Source of the DNA: Clostridiales bacterium
GTDB lineage: Bacteria > Bacillota > Clostridia > Lachnospirales > Cellulosilyticaceae
Reading direction: 5' to 3'
Assembly: GCA_019418225.1 (NCBI GenBank)
Contig: DYCF01000028.1
Coordinates: 1-58,768 of the forward strand
Length of the DNA: 58,768 nt
Both the position numbers and the translations under genes were made by a program. The notes beneath the pieces were generated by a model, which saw only the letters and a list, made by a program, of their open reading frames with translations, did not search any database and had not been told where the DNA came from. This document shows, one piece after another, positions 10,001 through 18,320 of this stretch (positions are counted from its first letter, which is position 1; the number at the start of each line of letters is the position of its first letter).

Positions 10001-12912
10001 TTAATCAACAAGCATTATCACAATTCTTAAAGAGTCAAGGTGAACAATTAGAAACGATACAAAATCTTATGAAAGTACCTGCCCAAACCGGTGAAAATTT
10101 ACAACATTATATAGATTTTGTCGCAGCTTTTCAAAATAATAGTATGAAAGCTTATGAAACATACTTTAATGAACAACAAAAGGTTTTAACAGGTGCTAAT
10201 GTAAATAATGCGGTTACATATGTAGCAGTTCAGCCACAAGAAAGCACTGCAATTGAAGTAAATAGACAAGAGGAACCAACTCAGTTAAATATACCAGTAA
10301 CACAAGTAACAAAAGAGGCAGATTTAGCACCTGAAGATGCACAGAAAATAGCAAGTCAAGCAGCAGTTGATATTATGACACTTTTAAAGCAGATTATTAG
10401 TGAAAAGACAGGCTACCCAGAAGAAATGATTGAAGAGGAAATGGAACTAGAAGCAGATCTTGGAATTGATTCTATAAAGCGTGTAGAAATATTTTCTGCA
10501 CTTAATGAGGCATTACATATAGAAGCAGATGCCCAAGTAGCAGAAGGTTTATCTACTTTATATACACTTAAAGAGATTGGAAATTATCTTCAAGCACAAG
10601 TTCATCATATAGGAGGAGTTAGTGCAACCTTACCTCAAATTCAAACAAATGAAGTGCACACAGTTTCTTCTGCAAAAGTTGTAAATAGCAATAAGCTTAA
10701 AGCACTTTTAATAAATATTATTAGTGAAAAAACAGGTTATCCAGAAGAAATGATTGAGGGGGATATGGATTTAGAAGCAGATCTTGGAATTGATTCTATA
10801 AAGCGTGTAGAAATATTCTCAGCACTTAATGAGGCACTAGAAAGTACATTTGACCAAGAAGCGGTGGAAGTCTTGTCAACATGCTATACCATTAATGAAA
10901 TTACACACTTTATTGAGAAACAGGCAGCACCACAAATAACTTCTGAAGGCATAGGGACAGTTGAAGATGGATCAAACTCAGCAACATCATCTTTAGCGAC
11001 AGATACTCAAGATAAAGCAGATTTACAAAAGATACTTATAGGTATTATTAGTGAAAAAACAGGTTATCCAGAAGAGATGATTGAAGAGAATATGGACTTA
11101 GAGGCAGATTTAGGTATTGACTCTATTAAACGTGTAGAAATTTTCTCGGATTTGGGAACACAATTAGGCGGAGAATTTAGTCAAGAAGATGTAGAAGGAC
11201 TAAGTACATGTTATACAGTAGCAGAGATTGTGAATTATTTATGTCAGAAGGTATCTAAGGAGGATGAGGTCACTAAAGGGAGGCACGCCAGTACTAGTAT
11301 AAAAGATGTAGATATAAAGAACACAAATGGGATTAAGCGCTATGAAGTTGCTTATAAACACGTTGCTTTAAGCAAGGCAATTAGCATTGTAAATAAAGGA
11401 ATGGTGCTCTTAACAAATGATAATCGTGGAGTAGCTAAGGAAGTTGGTAAGGCATTACAAGATAAAGGTTTTACACCGGTTGTACTGAATATAAGTGCAT
11501 CTGAAGCAGATCAGGTAAGTGAATTTAGGAATTTTACATTAGAAAGTGTGACAGAAGAAGATGTTGAAAAGGTACTTAAAGAAATTACAGGTGCAACGAA
11601 AATACCACTTACTGGTTTCATGCATATTTCAAAAACCGTTGAGAATGAAGAAAACATACAGAGCTTATTTAATCATGAAGAACAAGAGGTAAGTAAAGCA
11701 ATTTTCCTTATAGCAAAATACTTTAAGCAGTATGCAGATTTAAGTACAGGTGAAGGAAAAAGCTTCTTTATCAATGTTTTGCGTATGGATGGTTTCTTAG
11801 GAAATAGAGAATTTAATGGTAATATGTATCAAGGCAGTTTGTTAGGTTTAACAAAGACGCTTGCTAAAGAATGGCCAGATACTTTTGTAAGAGCTATTGA
11901 TATTCATAGTAACTGTAGTACCCATGAAACTGTGAAATTTATTCTAGAGGAGTTAGCTTCAGGTGATACAGAATATGTTGAGATAGGCAGAGATGAAAGA
12001 GGTGTACGTGGAACGCTGGAACTTAAAGAGAAATATGAAGAAATACCTGCTGAAAAGACACCAACTCCAGATGATGTTTTCTTAGTAACAGGTGGTGCTA
12101 GAGGTGTAACAGCTCAGTGTGTTATTGCACTTGCTAAAAAGTATCAAAGTAAAATTATTCTATTAGGGCGCTCTGAACTTAAGGATGATATTATTTTTGC
12201 AAAAGATGTACAAAGCAAAGAGGAATTACAACAACTTATTTTAAGAAATGCGAAAGCAGAAGGCAAAGTATTAAAGCCCAAAGAAGTAAATGCTGCTGTA
12301 AAACGTCTGTATAGTCAGTTAGAAGTTAGAAGAACAATCGAAGCCATTCAAAATGTGGGAAGTCAGGTTCTATATATTCCTTGTGATGTGAAAGATAGTG
12401 AAAGTGTCAAATTGGCAATTAGACAAGGTGAAGAGGCATTTGGTAAGATTACAGGACTTATTCATGGTGCTGGATTATTAGCAGATAAATATATAGAAAA
12501 GAAAACAGCAACTGATTTTGAAAATATTGTAGGAACCAAGGTATGGGGACTTGAGAACTGTTTAAATAATTTAAATCTTGATAAGCTTAAATATACCGTA
12601 TTATACAGTTCAATAGCAGCTTATTTTGGAAATCCAGGTCAGGCAGATTACGCTATGGGAAATGAAGCACTTAACAAATTTGCCTATGCTTTTAAAAAGC
12701 TTTATCCTAAGAAAATGGTTATGGCAATTAACTGGGGGCCTTGGGATGGCGGCATGGTAGATCAAACGTTGAAAAATGCTTTTCTTAAAAATGGCATTGC
12801 AGTGATTCCAATGGAAACAGGCATTAATTATTTTATAGATCAGTTTGAATATGCCCATGCAAATGAAGTATGCCAGATTGTAATTCATTCAGACTCTGAA
12901 ATGAATGCTTAA
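7042..12912 (+). CDS. PfaA-like multidomain synthase: KS-AT-ACP-ACP-ACP-KR
   Basis: A 1956-residue cytosolic megasynthase with AGGGGGA 7 bases before the ATG. Domain order: ketosynthase about 1-455 with C205 (DAACASS), H340 (EAHGTGT) and H380 (QIGHT); malonyl-type acyltransferase about 565-870 with FSGQGGQY, S669 in GHSFGEL and the FHSPYM histidine; three tandem acyl carrier proteins, each with LEADLGIDSIKRVEIF and phosphopantetheine serines at 1144, 1252 and 1361; ketoreductase about 1480-1950 with VTGGARGV and a YAMGN catalytic tyrosine motif. The tandem LGIDSIKRVEI carriers and the overall order are typical of PfaA of PUFA synthases. It has fewer ACPs than the marine examples. It leads a three-gene operon and needs a phosphopantetheinyl transferase, which is not in the window. 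The product is unknown. Confidence 0.85.
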   Translation: MHVPIAVVGMGAIFPGAMDLCEYWSNILAGKDEITDVPESYWKMEDYYDKDPHAKDKCYGNKGGFVGNIPFDAMAFGISPKTMESISVEQLFALVVAKQALTDAEMLGKDAKPFDHEKAGVILAAGVGKTAFSLNQRLQVPKIRKILKNSGVPEQLIEHVLERIGDAEVEWNEACNPGYLGNVVAGRIANRFDLYGTNCIVDAACASSLAALKYAVSELESGDCDVMLTGGVNLDCSEFSFVSFCKTPAISKTGHIKPFDKDSDGMILGDGVGMLVLKRLSDAKRDGNKIYGVIRGIGSSGDGKAKSIFAPRKEGQKRALIRAYENADVNPASITLIEAHGTGTAKGDECEIEALSEFFSENGVSKHEIGLGSVKSQIGHTRLTAGVASLIKTLMALHHKILPATINVENPNEKLKESPLEVLTKAKPWIVNAKHPVRRAGVSAFGFGGTNFHVVVEEYQTEGKQQPYRLHQTPHMVIISGASVESLKINCEKLLQALMQDERAYLADIYSAKQLEEKEVRLGFVARDGKDAREKLQVALEELGQNSLVNWEKNGICYRMQGMHQGEKIVTLFSGQGGQYTQMFRETAMNYPELQEMFEIVDNAMLSEGEIPISDVVYPFSAYKEEEKVAENNLMQTKFTQPALAAVCGGVYKLLKQRGYTSDFAIGHSFGELTALWANGVMSDETYAHLAVKRGYFMGQPIEDATGMMAVAAPRDEVEKYIEGFDKLYMANENSNQQNIVSGDMVQLDLLAEALQAKNITAKKLRVSSAFHSPYMEKAKEAFKTEIHSAPFNDLQGTIIANATHGEYPKEATQIKALLEEQITNPVYFRTCIEKAYAEGARIFVEIGPGKVLSGLLKHILGERPYEIITVNADRKTGDLYQLEMACMKLKTIGLAIQADPYEMSVNPEIKLKATKSSYEVPPTFFRTPDKKKRVDEAIYKVDAPLALEVTPVEEAKGNNQNYVREEGNVIVEKHLDVEAACTLQSINQQALSQFLKSQGEQLETIQNLMKVPAQTGENLQHYIDFVAAFQNNSMKAYETYFNEQQKVLTGANVNNAVTYVAVQPQESTAIEVNRQEEPTQLNIPVTQVTKEADLAPEDAQKIASQAAVDIMTLLKQIISEKTGYPEEMIEEEMELEADLGIDSIKRVEIFSALNEALHIEADAQVAEGLSTLYTLKEIGNYLQAQVHHIGGVSATLPQIQTNEVHTVSSAKVVNSNKLKALLINIISEKTGYPEEMIEGDMDLEADLGIDSIKRVEIFSALNEALESTFDQEAVEVLSTCYTINEITHFIEKQAAPQITSEGIGTVEDGSNSATSSLATDTQDKADLQKILIGIISEKTGYPEEMIEENMDLEADLGIDSIKRVEIFSDLGTQLGGEFSQEDVEGLSTCYTVAEIVNYLCQKVSKEDEVTKGRHASTSIKDVDIKNTNGIKRYEVAYKHVALSKAISIVNKGMVLLTNDNRGVAKEVGKALQDKGFTPVVLNISASEADQVSEFRNFTLESVTEEDVEKVLKEITGATKIPLTGFMHISKTVENEENIQSLFNHEEQEVSKAIFLIAKYFKQYADLSTGEGKSFFINVLRMDGFLGNREFNGNMYQGSLLGLTKTLAKEWPDTFVRAIDIHSNCSTHETVKFILEELASGDTEYVEIGRDERGVRGTLELKEKYEEIPAEKTPTPDDVFLVTGGARGVTAQCVIALAKKYQSKIILLGRSELKDDIIFAKDVQSKEELQQLILRNAKAEGKVLKPKEVNAAVKRLYSQLEVRRTIEAIQNVGSQVLYIPCDVKDSESVKLAIRQGEEAFGKITGLIHGAGLLADKYIEKKTATDFENIVGTKVWGLENCLNNLNLDKLKYTVLYSSIAAYFGNPGQADYAMGNEALNKFAYAFKKLYPKKMVMAINWGPWDGGMVDQTLKNAFLKNGIAVIPMETGINYFIDQFEYAHANEVCQIVIHSDSEMNA
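10393..11240 (+). repeat. Three tandem ACP-coding repeats within the PfaA-like gene
   Basis: Each unit begins with an ISEKTGYPEEMIE-coding stretch, at 10393, 10717 and 11044, so the periods are 108 and 109 codons. Units 1 and 2 are almost identical at the DNA level around the serine codon (about 10447-10509 against 10771-10833), while unit 3 differs at many third positions. The pattern suggests that units 1 and 2 arose from a recent duplication or are homogenised. Confidence 0.85.
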
Positions 12913-12954
12913 ATTTAAATAAGAATTCATTAAGTAAAGAAAGGCGGAAAATAA

Positions 12955-15900
12955 ATGACACAGATTGCAATTGTAGGAATGAGCTGCCTCTTGCCAGACT
13001 ATACTACCAAGGATATGTTGTGGGAAGTTTTAAAAACAGGCAAAAGCCTTGTGAAAGAAGAAAAGTTTGAAGAACATGTTATAGAACGTGGCAGATTATT
13101 AAAATCAGAATCAGATACCTTTTTTAAAGAGGTATTTGATTCTAAAACCTTAAATAAACTAAGTAGCCTAGGCGAAGTTGCCAAATGGGTTAATTATGTT
13201 GTGCAAGCAGCTCTTGAGGATAGTGGTTATTTAGATAAGAAAGAGGCTTTAAACAAAACGGGATTAATTATGGGAACATTAGGAATGTTTGTTCCAGAAT
13301 ATACCACATTATTTGATCCAGTTGTAAAGTTAAGAATAGAAGAGCAGATGAACCTATTACTAGATGAAGAACGCTTTTGTTATGAAAACAATCAGTTAGA
13401 AAGACAACTTTGTAAGGATGGGTTCTTAGTAGATGATTTAGTCATGACGACAGCTTATGAAATATTTGGGCTAGAAGGGCCACATGTATGTTTTAGTGCT
13501 GCTTGTGCTACACCATTATATAGTATTCAGCTAGCAAGTATGTATTTAGCCATGCATAAGGCAGATATGATGATAGCAGGTGCTCAGTGTGTAGGTGAGA
13601 CAGAAACACAAATTAGTGGAATTTTTGAATTATTGGGGGTACTTTCTGAGAAAGGCGAGAGTAGGCCGTTTGACAAAAATTCTAAAGGTTTAATACCAGG
13701 AACAGGTGCAGGTGCTTTGGTTTTAAAACGTTTAGAAGATGCAAAACGAGATGGTGACCATATTATAGCCGTTATAGAGGGAATTGGTTGGTCAAATGAT
13801 GGTGGTAGCAAAAGTTTATTAGCACCCGCTAAAGAAGGTCAGATTGCAGCGTTTAATGATATCTATAAAAAAGGCATTTCTCCAGAAATCGATTATATAG
13901 AATGTCATGCAACAGGTACCAAGGCAGGTGATAAAGTAGAAATTGAATCAGTGAATACGTATTTTAAGGCGTATGGTGTAACGCCATTATTAGGAGCATT
14001 AAAAGGAAATACAGGGCACTGTTTTACGGCTTCAGCTATGGGATCAACGATTAAACTACTTTTAGCTATGATGCATGATGAGATTCCGGCGACTATTGGG
14101 ATTACTAATGTGGCAAGCCCTAATGTGGTATGTCACAATCAGAAATGGCCTCATAGAAATCGTGAAAAACGAGGTGCTGTTAATGCTTTCGGCTTTGGCG
14201 GAATCAATGCACATATGGTAGTGAGTGAATATATCCCTGATAAAATCTACCCAGTAAATGAGAAGAAAGCACAAGAAGCTGAAGATGTGGTTATTACAGG
14301 GATGGGAATGCAAGTTGGCAAATTAAGTAGTGTGAGTGATTTCTGGCGTGCACTTATAAAAGAGGAGACAGCTCTAACGCAAGCTGATGCTAAGCGTTTT
14401 TATGGCCTAGAACAAGATCCGAAGGTACTACAATTATTAGGCATACAAGAATTGCCAAAGGGTGCCTATATAGGTGATATTGATGTGGACTTTATGCGTT
14501 TTAAACTCGCAACAAAAGAAGATGTGTACTATTTACGACGCGATTTACTACTTTTGAATGTAGCTGCTCAGGCATTAGAAAAAGCACATATTCAGCCAGG
14601 TAGTTTACCTGAGACAGCTGTTATAATCAATACTCCTCAAGACTTTTCAGACTTTAACTATCGTTTAAGTACTGAAATGGCACCAGCTATTTTAAATAGC
14701 TTAGAAAAAACTTGTCCTAATCTAAATGAAAAGCAAAAAGCACGACTAATGGAGATTTTAAGAGAAGATGAAATGAGTAGAGAAAGTGGTGCTAGCATAG
14801 TTGGAGGAATTCCAAGTATCAGAGGTAGCCGGATTTCTTCTTATTGGCGCTTTACAGGCCCCTCTTTTGTGCTTGTAGAAAATGAAAATGCCATTGGACG
14901 ATCTTTAGAAATTGCTAAGTTTATGTTAGAAGAGAAGATGGTAAAATGTGTAGTGATTGGAACTGTAGAGTTAGCAGGTGAAATTGAATATCTTTTCGCA
15001 CAAAGACAAATGGGAAACTTAGAAACTTTATGTGAAGTAGGCGTGGGTGAAGGTGCAGCAATACTGGTTTTAAAGAGCAAAGAACAGGCAGAATGTGATC
15101 AAGATACGGTTTATGCTACGCTTAAGGAAGTTACAATAGCATCATCTCATCAGGCAGTTGCGTTACAGAATGATGAAGCAGAAAGTGGTGCAAGTGATGT
15201 AGAGGCAATTATAGGAAGAACAGGAAGTCTTGAAGGCTTTGTAAATCTCATCAAAGATGCGTATGAACTTTATAGTGGTATTAATCTTGAAAACAAACAA
15301 CAATCTAATAATTGGTTTTGGAAACAGGAAGAACGTGCACATCAAGTATATTTAGAGCAACGTACCCATATGGGGGAGACAGTCCATATAGGGCTTGAAG
15401 AAAATACAACTTGTAAGTCACAGCTTTTAAAGCCTAAGGCACCTAGTTACTTCTTCCCTATAGGCTTTAGAAATAAGGAAGAGTTGATGACACAGCTTGA
15501 GTGCCTTAAAGTAGCTAAAAGTAATCAGGTAGGTAGATTAAGTGAGAACTTTATAAATGATTTTTCTAAGCAGTCGCCATATATTCTTTGTATACTCGCA
15601 AAAGATGAACAAATATTAAAAGAAGAAATAAATGAAGTGACAAAACACATAGATGATTTCTTTACAGCAGATTATGAGTGGCAATCAGTACACGGTTCTT
15701 ATTTTACATCAAGACCATTAGGAGAAGAAGCCAAGATAGTTTATATGAGCCCTCCAGGCGGTATGTTTAATGCCAAAGCATATTATGAATTGCTCACACT
15801 TTTCCCTGATTTGACGCAACACATTGATTATACCTATTTTAATCCAGAAGAAATGGCCATGTACCAAGATCAAGAAAAAGTTATTGAAAATTATTGTTTT

Positions 15901-18306
15901 GAAATTCATACAAGCCACTTACTCATGAGGTTACTGCAAGAAAAGTTAAGTCTAATGCCACAACAGATGATAGGGGCCAGTATGGGTGAGATGTGTAGCC
16001 TGCTAGCATCAGGAAGCATTGCAATAGGAGAAGAGGAGAAAGAAAGTGGTAAACGCTTTATAAAAAATGTAACACAGATTATAGAGCAAAGTTTTACAGA
16101 TAAGAATTTAGTTAGAAATTATTTTGGTGAAGCTGTTGAAGATTGGGAAACTTGGTATATAAGAGGTGATGCAAAGGTTATAAGGAATCTTGTATCAGCA
16201 GAGGAAAAGGCTTTTGTAACGATTATTGGCTCACCTAAAGATGTTATTATTTCTGGTGAAGCTAAAGTCTGTGAACGTATTTTAAAAGCGGCTCATGGTG
16301 TAGGAAGTCCTATTTCTGGTGCTTATTATGTACACACACCTATCATGGAAAGTTATTATGGAAAGATTAAAGATATAATTGCAGCCCAAGGCACATGTAT
16401 TAGAGATGACCTTGACTATACAATTTATAGTACATATGCGGGCAAACCTCTTACATGCGAAAAGACACAAGTCGCAGAGCATATTGCAAATATTATCACG
16501 CATCAAGTTGATTTTCAAAGCATTGTTCAGAAATCTTATGCAGATGGTGGTAGAATTTTTATTGATCTGAGTACAAATGGTATGTGTGAAAATTGGAGTA
16601 AAGAAGTTTTAAAGGATGTGCCAGAAAAATTGATTTTCTCCATGTATAGTAAAAAATACACAGCAGAAGAAAATCTATTTAGGATTTTAGCTAAGTTAGT
16701 GGCACATCATAGTACGGTAGACCTTAAACAGTATTTAAGTAATTTTGAATTTGATGTTAACATGGCAGCTAGCTTTAAAAAGAATGTAAAAATGGGTTTA
16801 CCAAGTTACAAAGACCATTTGATATTTAAAAAAAATGCAAGAAGTATACATTATGCAGATACGACAATGCTTCAAAAAGCAACAGCACATATAAAACAAG
16901 TAACTGAACAGCAGAAAAAAGAAGAAATGGCCCATTCAGCTATCAGAGGCCAAGAACCATATGAAGCACCTACAACAAATTCGATAAATTGGATAGCGCA
17001 GACGATGTCAAATAATTTAAAGGCATATAAATTATATAGTGAAAATGAAAGTCTTATTTTTAAAAATTGTGTGCAAGATATGCATACACAAGGGCGAAAG
17101 TCGCAATGTAGCCCAAAGGGAGTTTCAGAAAAAACTTGTATATGGAATAGGTCGCAAATTGTAGAGATGACAAATGGTTCTATGGCAAAGGTGTTAGGTA
17201 AACGTTATGAAGAAGTTGACCGCTACCCTATAAGAGCAAGAATGCCTTCTCCACCTTACTTATTTATTTCACGTGTCACTAAGTTTGAAGCAACATTTGG
17301 AGAATATAAGCCATGTATGGCAGAAATTGAATATGATGTGCCTGAGGATTGTGTTTATACAAGAAAAGATCATTCTATTTCACATGTTGTACTAAGTGAA
17401 GCATCTCAAATAGGTATTTTCTTAGGGGGTTATATAGGCATCGATATTCATTCAAAGGGGACTTTAAGGTTCCGTATTGCAGATACTAAAACAAAGTATG
17501 TGAAATCTATGGATGTTAAGGTGGGAGATACCATTCGCCTTAACTTTAGAATTAAGTCATTTATCAAGAATGGTGAAACAACGCTTATAGCTTGTGAGTA
17601 TGAATGCTATAACAATAATGAACTGATGATGGTCACACAAGCTATGGGTGGTTATTTTACAGCACAAGATTTAGAAGGATCTAAGGGCATTGTAAGCTTG
17701 CCTAACAAAATGCAGAAAAAGCTATCTCAGAAGAAATTGATACCATGTATTCAAAATAGTCAACATTCTTTTAATAAGGAAGAAATGCGTGCTTTTTACG
17801 AAGGTGATTTTAAAAAATGCTTTAAATCAGCTTGTGCAGTCAATATGAAAACGCCTTATGGCGTAAAAGAACAAGTACGTATGATTGAAAATGTAAAAGA
17901 AATTAGTTTTATAGGTGGTAAATATGGATTAGGTAAGGTAGTAGCTACAAGACATATTACCCCAGAATTCTGGCCATTTAAAGCACACTTTAAAAATGAT
18001 CCAGTTTTACCAGGCACAATTATGTTAGAGGGAATTAATCAGCTCTTGCTATTTTTTGCAGCATATAGTGGCTTTTTAGGTCAACGTCCTAGTATGCAGG
18101 TGGGTGTTGTAACGGATAATCTAATTAATATTGCGTTTAGAGGACAAGTGAAACCAAGTAATTCACAGCTCACCTTTGAACTAGATATTAAAGATGTGAT
18201 CCAAAAGGAAGGTCAAATTACAGGACTCGTTGTAGATGGTAATGTTTATTGGGAAGACCGCCATGTGATTAAAGAAGAAAATGTTAGTATTACATTTGAA
18301 AGTTAG
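12955..18306 (+). CDS. PfaC-like multidomain synthase: KS-CLF-AT-DH-DH
   Basis: A 1783-residue partner of the preceding synthase, 42 bases downstream, with AAAGGCGG before the ATG. Ketosynthase about 1-435 has C184 (SAACAT), H318 (CHATGT) and H355 (NTGHC). A second KS-like domain, about 445-870, lacks a cysteine at the active-site position (SFVLVENENAIG) and fits a chain-length factor. An acyltransferase-like domain, about 915-1250, has S1009 in GASMGE instead of GHSxG and H1127 in YVHTPIM; it recalls PfaB fused into PfaC. Two hotdog dehydratase domains follow: one from about 1420 (RARMPSPPYLFISRVTK) and a C-terminal FabA-like one with H1678 in AHFKNDPVLPGTIMLE. These dehydratases would give trans or cis double bonds without oxygen. 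Confidence 0.83.
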   Translation: MTQIAIVGMSCLLPDYTTKDMLWEVLKTGKSLVKEEKFEEHVIERGRLLKSESDTFFKEVFDSKTLNKLSSLGEVAKWVNYVVQAALEDSGYLDKKEALNKTGLIMGTLGMFVPEYTTLFDPVVKLRIEEQMNLLLDEERFCYENNQLERQLCKDGFLVDDLVMTTAYEIFGLEGPHVCFSAACATPLYSIQLASMYLAMHKADMMIAGAQCVGETETQISGIFELLGVLSEKGESRPFDKNSKGLIPGTGAGALVLKRLEDAKRDGDHIIAVIEGIGWSNDGGSKSLLAPAKEGQIAAFNDIYKKGISPEIDYIECHATGTKAGDKVEIESVNTYFKAYGVTPLLGALKGNTGHCFTASAMGSTIKLLLAMMHDEIPATIGITNVASPNVVCHNQKWPHRNREKRGAVNAFGFGGINAHMVVSEYIPDKIYPVNEKKAQEAEDVVITGMGMQVGKLSSVSDFWRALIKEETALTQADAKRFYGLEQDPKVLQLLGIQELPKGAYIGDIDVDFMRFKLATKEDVYYLRRDLLLLNVAAQALEKAHIQPGSLPETAVIINTPQDFSDFNYRLSTEMAPAILNSLEKTCPNLNEKQKARLMEILREDEMSRESGASIVGGIPSIRGSRISSYWRFTGPSFVLVENENAIGRSLEIAKFMLEEKMVKCVVIGTVELAGEIEYLFAQRQMGNLETLCEVGVGEGAAILVLKSKEQAECDQDTVYATLKEVTIASSHQAVALQNDEAESGASDVEAIIGRTGSLEGFVNLIKDAYELYSGINLENKQQSNNWFWKQEERAHQVYLEQRTHMGETVHIGLEENTTCKSQLLKPKAPSYFFPIGFRNKEELMTQLECLKVAKSNQVGRLSENFINDFSKQSPYILCILAKDEQILKEEINEVTKHIDDFFTADYEWQSVHGSYFTSRPLGEEAKIVYMSPPGGMFNAKAYYELLTLFPDLTQHIDYTYFNPEEMAMYQDQEKVIENYCFEIHTSHLLMRLLQEKLSLMPQQMIGASMGEMCSLLASGSIAIGEEEKESGKRFIKNVTQIIEQSFTDKNLVRNYFGEAVEDWETWYIRGDAKVIRNLVSAEEKAFVTIIGSPKDVIISGEAKVCERILKAAHGVGSPISGAYYVHTPIMESYYGKIKDIIAAQGTCIRDDLDYTIYSTYAGKPLTCEKTQVAEHIANIITHQVDFQSIVQKSYADGGRIFIDLSTNGMCENWSKEVLKDVPEKLIFSMYSKKYTAEENLFRILAKLVAHHSTVDLKQYLSNFEFDVNMAASFKKNVKMGLPSYKDHLIFKKNARSIHYADTTMLQKATAHIKQVTEQQKKEEMAHSAIRGQEPYEAPTTNSINWIAQTMSNNLKAYKLYSENESLIFKNCVQDMHTQGRKSQCSPKGVSEKTCIWNRSQIVEMTNGSMAKVLGKRYEEVDRYPIRARMPSPPYLFISRVTKFEATFGEYKPCMAEIEYDVPEDCVYTRKDHSISHVVLSEASQIGIFLGGYIGIDIHSKGTLRFRIADTKTKYVKSMDVKVGDTIRLNFRIKSFIKNGETTLIACEYECYNNNELMMVTQAMGGYFTAQDLEGSKGIVSLPNKMQKKLSQKKLIPCIQNSQHSFNKEEMRAFYEGDFKKCFKSACAVNMKTPYGVKEQVRMIENVKEISFIGGKYGLGKVVATRHITPEFWPFKAHFKNDPVLPGTIMLEGINQLLLFFAAYSGFLGQRPSMQVGVVTDNLINIAFRGQVKPSNSQLTFELDIKDVIQKEGQITGLVVDGNVYWEDRHVIKEENVSITFES

Positions 18307-18320
18307 TAAGGGGGAAAAGC

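Noticed and set aside
7042..18306. Modular type I PKS or NRPS-PKS
   Set aside because: Tandem LGIDSIKRVEI ACPs, a CLF domain, FabA-like double dehydratase and a PfaD partner fit an iterative PUFA-type synthase instead.
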